Part shown: positions 59,094 through 64,000 of the stretch, in pieces
How the letters are laid out: every line of letters begins with the position of its first letter
Numbering within the stretch: the stretch's first letter is position 1
Assembly (NCBI RefSeq): GCF_001723175.1
Contig: NC_064656.1
Location: forward strand, 1,054,001 to 1,118,000
Length of the DNA stretch: 64,000 nucleotides
Source: Penicillium oxalicum
Lineage: Eukaryota > Ascomycota > Eurotiomycetes > Eurotiales > Aspergillaceae
Direction of reading: 5' to 3'
Notes under the pieces: model-generated
What the model was told of the DNA's origin: nothing
The model's database searches: none
Seen by the model: the letters and a program-made list of their open reading frames with translations, nothing else
Made by a program: the position numbers and the translations under genes

Positions 59094-60531
59094 TCACTTG
59101 TTGATGCAGGTCCACTCGTCCTCCTTAATCTCTTGCAAATTCATGACCTTGTGCAGACCCCCATGCCGATTCTGCGTAGAATGCCAATCCCGATCAATGG
59201 CCATCTCCGGCCGCCACCGCACCACGTTGCTCAATTCATCCTGCAACTTCCCTTCGAGTGCGTCGACGATAAATCCACCAATGGCCGGCATCTGCATGGC
59301 TCCATTCCCAGACCCTCCCACGGCCACCACAAGGGAGGCATATCGAGGATGTCGATCTATCAAGAACGCTCGATCGACCGTGTCGGTGTCCCAGCAGATT
59401 CTCGCGAATGCGAGTGGCCGATCCGCCAGATGAGGCATGGTTTCCTGCAAGAAACTTCTCGCCCGGGCTTCCGCTTCCAGTGGAATTTGTTCTCTGGCAA
59501 ATGGGACACTTCTCTCTTCCCCTGGTCGTCGGAAATCTTCCACGAAATTGCAGTATCCCGGATGCTCGTCACAAATTTTCAGCTCGTGGTGGTCCTCGTC
59601 CGGTTCAATGAAGAAGCCCTTTCCAGGATTAAATAGCACCGGTAAGTTCCGATACTGCTGCGCCTCTTCGGGGGACATGCGAATATGGGAGATCGTCCAA
59701 GCCGTTGGGCGGAGCTGCTTCTCAAAGTCCAGAAGCTGATCAGATCCAGCACCGGCCGCCAGAATTGTATAGTCAGTCATGTGTCGCTTGCCATCCGCTG
59801 TCGAGGCGCCCTTGACGTCCCCGTTCTCGTAAATCAGCTCCACCACTTGGCCCTCGGGACTCCCAGTGATGAACTGAACCCCGAGTCTTTTGGCTTCCGT
59901 GGCAGCCGACACGATGGCCTTGCGCGCATGAATCCATCCGGTATCTTTGCGGCTCAGCCATCCTTTCCAGCCGGGGAAATCCCCCGTCAACACGCCCGGA
60001 GGCATGGTATTGCGAAAGTCCGCCGGCGTCTGCAGATCCTCAAAATCAGCTTGCATGGGATCGATCTCTTGCTTCTTGAGATGTGCGATGAGCTCGGGGG
60101 TGCTTGCGGCAACGATGAATCCAGTCTCGTGGAAATATGGAGCAAAGACGGGGTCTGTTTGCCATCCCTTCAAAGCTGCTCGGGTACAGGTGACGAACGC
60201 CACACTTTTGGGATCGCGATGGTTTTCTAATTAGGCAAAAAAAAAACAGAGAATTTGAGTCAATACGGGGGCGCATAGTTCGTCGAATGTGTCTGCGTGG
60301 GCAGATGGATTGTATTTGGGGTGAGTGAAGAACGATACCTTTGAGCTCCTTATGCTCCATGATCTTGTTGATATCATTACCTGCGGCAATGGGCGATGGA
60401 ACGGCGAATGGATCGAGAACTCGAACATTCCGATATCCTCGACGGGCGAGATGAAGGGCCGTTGAGCAACCCCATGTTCCGGCGCCGATGATCAAAATCG
60501 AGGACTCGAGGGTGAGCGGCGGTCGAGTCAT
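59094..60531 (-). CDS. Amadoriase (fructosyl amino acid oxidase family flavoenzyme)
   Basis: FAD enzyme that oxidises Amadori products (fructosyl amino acids), releasing glucosone, amine and H2O2. Exons 60531-60339 and 60226-59094 give 441 residues, the family length. The dinucleotide-binding motif is GAGTWGCSTALHLARRG (residues about 17-33), followed by SAGNDINKI-like AAGNDINKIM. Further patterns are LTGDFPGWKGW, FFIEPDEDHHELKICDEHPGY and FARICWDTDTVDRAFLIDRHP, all typical of amadoriase II. The usual covalent flavin Cys region near the C-terminus reads VAVGGSGNGAMQMP, where Cys is not obvious, so flavin linkage may differ. No C-terminal SKL peroxisome signal is present (ends CINK). Confidence 0.87.
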
Positions 60532-61855
60532 TTGATTTTCTTGACGTGGTGAAGACGAATGATGTGTATGAAACTAGAGAGAGCAGAACAGCGGGGCAAA
60601 TTGAGAATATCCTGAAGACTAGGTAGTAGTCAGATGGAAACTCAGATTTGATTCTGAAGGATAGTCTTACAATGAGCATTTCATACTCGTGATTTATAGG
60701 TATTTGCTTACAAGGTTGTGCAACTTTAGTACCTTAGTAGTCAACTAGATCGGGACATCCTCCGCCAGTCACAATGCCGCCTGGAACCTACTGTCCAGCC
60801 GAAATAGGTGCCTACAGCCATGAATTGCCAAAGGCGAAATCTCATGGACGTATTTCGGGTCCATTATTGATATTATTGCATAAGAGAGGTGTGTCTAGCG
60901 GTATCCATTCACTCGCAGCAACTGGACCTTCCAGGAGCATCTTCCATCGCGTGGACCTTCCTACTCCCAGCCTCCACCCCCAGACTCGACCTCGAGGTTA
61001 CCTCTCTAACCATCTTCCGGCTTCCAATCCGTTCTACTTGTTCACCATCTGTCGAGTGGCCTATCGGGTAAAACCAAGTGCAAGCTAGTCGGTTCATCCC
61101 GCTCGGGGGAGGATCCTTTTTGGGGAGAGGTCCAGAGGGCCGTTTAGTGTAGTGCACATGCAGGATCATTAATGTCCTGCGAAGGGTCTACTATAAGCAT
61201 TACTTTTCTAAGTAAACTGGAAGAGAGAGCTACAGTAAGTTAGGAGATAACAAACTGGTCTCATTCAACCAGATGAAAGTAGCGGAATATTTCCAGAGGT
61301 TGCGCAGCATCCCTGTCGGGGCGTGGCTGTTGGAGGGATGTTTCACAGAGTACAAACACGAGTCTCCGTTCTTCAATGACGACCACCTCAGGGTACAACT
61401 AGGACTTTGTACGATTGGAGACTCACGAAGTATCGGAACAAAGATCTGCAGACAGAGACCTCCTCTCTTATCGGACAATTTAGCACATGGAGCTATGACT
61501 CCAAAAGAAACCATTTGGGCCGGTCGGATGACGAGCCTTTTGGCCTCAAATTCGTCGAATGTATTCAGCAACATGTAGAACTCAAGCAATATTCAAGTGA
61601 TTAAAGCAAAACTTAATATATCTCACAAAACGGTGTAAAGATTGCTTAGTTGGTATTTTAGCCGGAAATACAAAAGCGCTCTGTTACAAAAGCAAAGCGT
61701 TCCGTGAGCTTCGAGCTGAGCTGTGGACGTCAAGGTGAAAGCTGGTTTGATCTGGGAAAATCTGGGTTGAGATTTCAGTGATGTAGTAGTGGTACATCGG
61801 CGGGGGCAAAAAAAAGCGGGCAGAATCACTTCGTGAATCATTAAATGCGAGCTCC
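60532..61855. other. Intergenic
   Basis: About 1.3 kb. Two frames of about 100 codons overlap on opposite strands at 61230-61589, but neither is supported. Otherwise nothing recognised. Confidence 0.5.
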
Positions 61856-63275
61856 TCAGGAGAAGAACTTGCGGGCGGCAGCCTTGTCCTTGGCATCACG
61901 GTCCTTCATGGCCTTCTTGACCTTGGCAATCTCGTTGGTGATACCAGCATCGGTAGGGGCCAGCTTCGCAGCCTCCTGGAGGTCCTTCAGCGCCTCGTCT
62001 TCCTCCTTGAGTCCCTCGTGCGCGAGCGCACGGCGGAAGTAGACCTTGGCCAGATCAGCATCCTTGGCCTTGGCGGCCTCGGCAACCTGGAGAGCGTACG
62101 AAGCCCAGCTTTGAGCTTGCCGGTATTGCTGGAGCTTGTTGGCAAGCAAGGAGGAGTTGGAGTGAAGAGTGAAGCGGAGGGCCTTCATCTGCTCGCCCAG
62201 CTCCTTGGGGTCAGACTCGGCGGGCTCGGGAAACTCATTCAGGTACCGCAGACCCTTCTGGTACTTCTCAAGACCCAGGTTCAGCTCGCCCTTCTTGAAT
62301 GCAGTGTTACCGAAACCCTTGAGCTCGGTAGCGATCTTCAAAGCAAGAGTGGACGTTAACTCTTCACCCTGGTGGTCCTCGGGAAAATCCTCGTAAGGAT
62401 CTCCTGTGGCATCCTGCACCCGCTTGTCGGCGTTGTCGTACTCTTCTCCGGTGAGCTCACCGCAGTCCACCACCGTCACATCAACCTTGGGCTTGTCGGA
62501 TTGGGTGGGCATGTTCTCGATCTTGCGGATGATGCTCTTGCCGTTGAGTACCTCTCCGAAGACGACGTGCTTGCCATCGAGATGGGGAGTAGGGACGGTG
62601 GTCACGAAGAATTGACTACCGTTGGTACCGGGGCCCGAGTTGGCCATGGAAAGGAGGAAGGGACGTTCGTGCTTGAGGTCGAAGTTCTCATCATCAAACT
62701 TTTCGCCGTAGATGGACTCGCCGCCGGTGCCGTTGAACGCAGTAAAGTCACCACCTTGGATCATAAATTGCTTGATCACACGGTGGAAAATGGACCCTAA
62801 AATGGGAGCTGGTCAGATGAAGACTCGGGGCGCAATGGAAACGCAGGCGAGTAACGTACCCTTGTAGGTCAATGGCTTGCCCTGCTTGCCCGTGCCCTTC
62901 TCACCGGTGCAAAGGGCACGGAAGTTCTCGGCAGTCTTGGGAACAACTATCGCAGGTCAAATAAATTAGTCTCCAGTTTGCGATCGCGATCGATCATTTC
63001 TCCGCCAATGCGCTCGCACGTACCATCGTTGAACTGGACAAAAGGTGTTAGCGTCTTGGGTTCCTGTCCGAGTCTGCGCAGGAAGAGGGCGGTAACTCAC
63101 GAGCTCAAAGTTCACCCGGCCAACCTTTTGGTCGCCAATCTGGATATCGAAGAAAACACGCGGGCGCTCTATTCATCGCAATTAGCCGCTGTAAAATCTC
63201 ACTCGGAGAGCGCGGGGCCGAGCCATTGAACCCCGCACTGAGACTAGGAGAAAAGGACGTACTGGACTCGGCCAT
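61856..63275 (-). CDS. Cyclophilin 40: peptidyl-prolyl isomerase with TPR domain
   Basis: Hsp90 co-chaperone (Cpr6/Cyp40 type). Five exons: 63275-63263, 63168-63101, 63033-63024, 62946-62860, 62796-61856, giving 372 residues, the family length. The first exon is 13 nt and the third only 10 nt (encoding FND plus one base), yet both are needed to rebuild [16 protein letters not shown] and [18 protein letters not shown]. The isomerase domain spans about 8-175 ([35 protein letters not shown]). Three TPR units lie at about 215-355 ([38 protein letters not shown]). The C-terminus is basic. No damage seen. Confidence 0.96.
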
Positions 63276-63631
63276 AGTGTTGGATAGATGCGGAGAAAGA
63301 GCGCAAGGGAGGTAGAGCAACGAGTGAGGTGGGCGCTGGAAAATTTCAGAGAGCAGGGAATCTCGGGGTTGACGAGGAAGAAATTGAAGAAGTTGAAGAA
63401 GTGGAAATGACAACGTTGACGTGGGGACTCTCTGGGCGGCTTTCCTGCGGTTGATCTTCAAGAAGCTTCCATGCTCAACCCTAAAAATACACTCCGGCGC
63501 TTTGCGTCGCAAGGATAGTGATCCACGTTAGTATTGCCAGAACGCCCATGAAATTGAACACCATTCTAGGGTATATACGAATGAACTATGTACACCAACG
63601 CCGGTCCACCAATGTAAATGCTAACCCCTTT
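63276..63631. other. Intergenic
   Basis: About 0.36 kb holding the cyclophilin promoter; no gene. Confidence 0.5.
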
Positions 63632-64000
63632 TTATGCCAGTAATTCGGGTGGGATTTGAAACTCGAAAGTACTCCCCGTCTTGTCGTCGTCCTTTGCATC
63701 TTTCCCCTTGGCGCTGCCGTCGTTTTTCGGCGCTTGAGGCTCCTTTTTGGGGAGATTAGTATCAATCTCAATGGTCACCTAGGAAAAGAAGGTACAGTTC
63801 ATCAGTCACAAGTTCAACAGCGGCGCAAAGGTGTCAAGCCAGACAGGCATTATGTACCGCCGCATCTTCACTGCGGTAGTCGACACCCACCGGCCCGTCG
63901 TTCTTCAATTCGACATCCATCATGGCTTGAAAGACGCCATTTTTCACTCGGTCTGGGACATAGCTCTCTCTCATCTTGTTATAGAAATGGTCATAGAGTC
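63632..64000 (-). CDS. D-aminoacyl-tRNA deacylase (DTD), 3' part
   Basis: Removes D-amino acids mischarged on tRNA. The last exon 63778-63632 and the 3' end of an exon from the right edge to 63891 are visible; the rest lies outside. The visible protein includes LYDHFYNKMRESYVPDRV and GVFQAMMDVELKNDGPVTIE, the characteristic C-terminal DTD pattern (NDGPVTI). The donor GTGGGT at 63890 was chosen over a later one because it rebuilds that motif exactly. A fungus-type charged tail follows (KNDGSAKGKDAKDDDK). Confidence 0.85.

Noticed and set aside
61230..61589. Overlapping frames of about 100-119 codons on both strands
   Set aside because: No recognisable motif, and they lie in otherwise featureless intergenic DNA.

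Overview
The window reads as nuclear DNA of a filamentous ascomycete, most likely a eurotiomycete close to Aspergillus or Penicillium. The protein-coding genes carry many short GT-AG introns (roughly 47-110 nt, a few longer) with CTAAC/CTGAT-like branch points. Kozak-type starts are common, neighbours lie on both strands without operons, and several genes belong to sets typical of this class (UsgS-type membrane protein, formamidase FmdS, amadoriase, GPI-anchored mucin-like wall protein). Exon boundaries were worked out by hand from splice signals, phase and protein family patterns. Every spliced gene closes in frame except SRP14.

Layout. 0-4.6 kb: first exon of a gene leaving the left edge and a secreted Ser/Thr- and GAPAAP-repeat wall protein. 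4.6-14.3 kb: threonine synthase, a zinc alcohol dehydrogenase, the AP-1 beta adaptin and a HIRIP3-like histone-chaperone candidate, all on the minus strand. 15-20.3 kb: a STAND/NLR-like P-loop protein with a few ankyrin repeats, a broken small reading frame and the Erv1 sulfhydryl oxidase. 20.8-28.2 kb: alpha-COP and two unrecognised proteins. 29-39 kb: a secreted phytase-type esterase-like protein, a DHA2 drug transporter, an unknown fungal protein, the nucleolar MIF4G protein Sgd1/NOM1, and SRP14 with a damaged frame. 39.3-52.3 kb: a compact terpenoid gene cluster. 52.8-64 kb: Inp1, a UsgS-like membrane protein, formamidase with GATA sites upstream, amadoriase, cyclophilin-40 and the 3' end of D-aminoacyl-tRNA deacylase.

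The most interesting part is the 39.3-52.3 kb cluster. It holds a cytochrome P450, a dedicated farnesyl-diphosphate-synthase paralogue, a trichodiene-synthase-family (TRI5-type) terpene cyclase, and a single gene whose last exon joins the C-terminus of an acetyl-CoA synthetase directly to a BAHD/TRI101-like acyltransferase. I infer a pathway in which the prenyl synthase supplies the cyclase, the P450 oxidises the product, and the two-domain enzyme makes its own acyl-CoA and transfers the acyl group to the oxidised terpenoid. The fusion, its splice-dependent reading frame, and unusual residues in the synthetase acyl pocket, in the prenyl synthase and in the P450 all suggest non-standard chemistry.

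Other points of note are a 47-nt C run and two G runs (27 and 16 nt) in gene-free DNA, four GATA-factor sites upstream of the formamidase, and micro-exons of 10-25 nt in several conserved genes.
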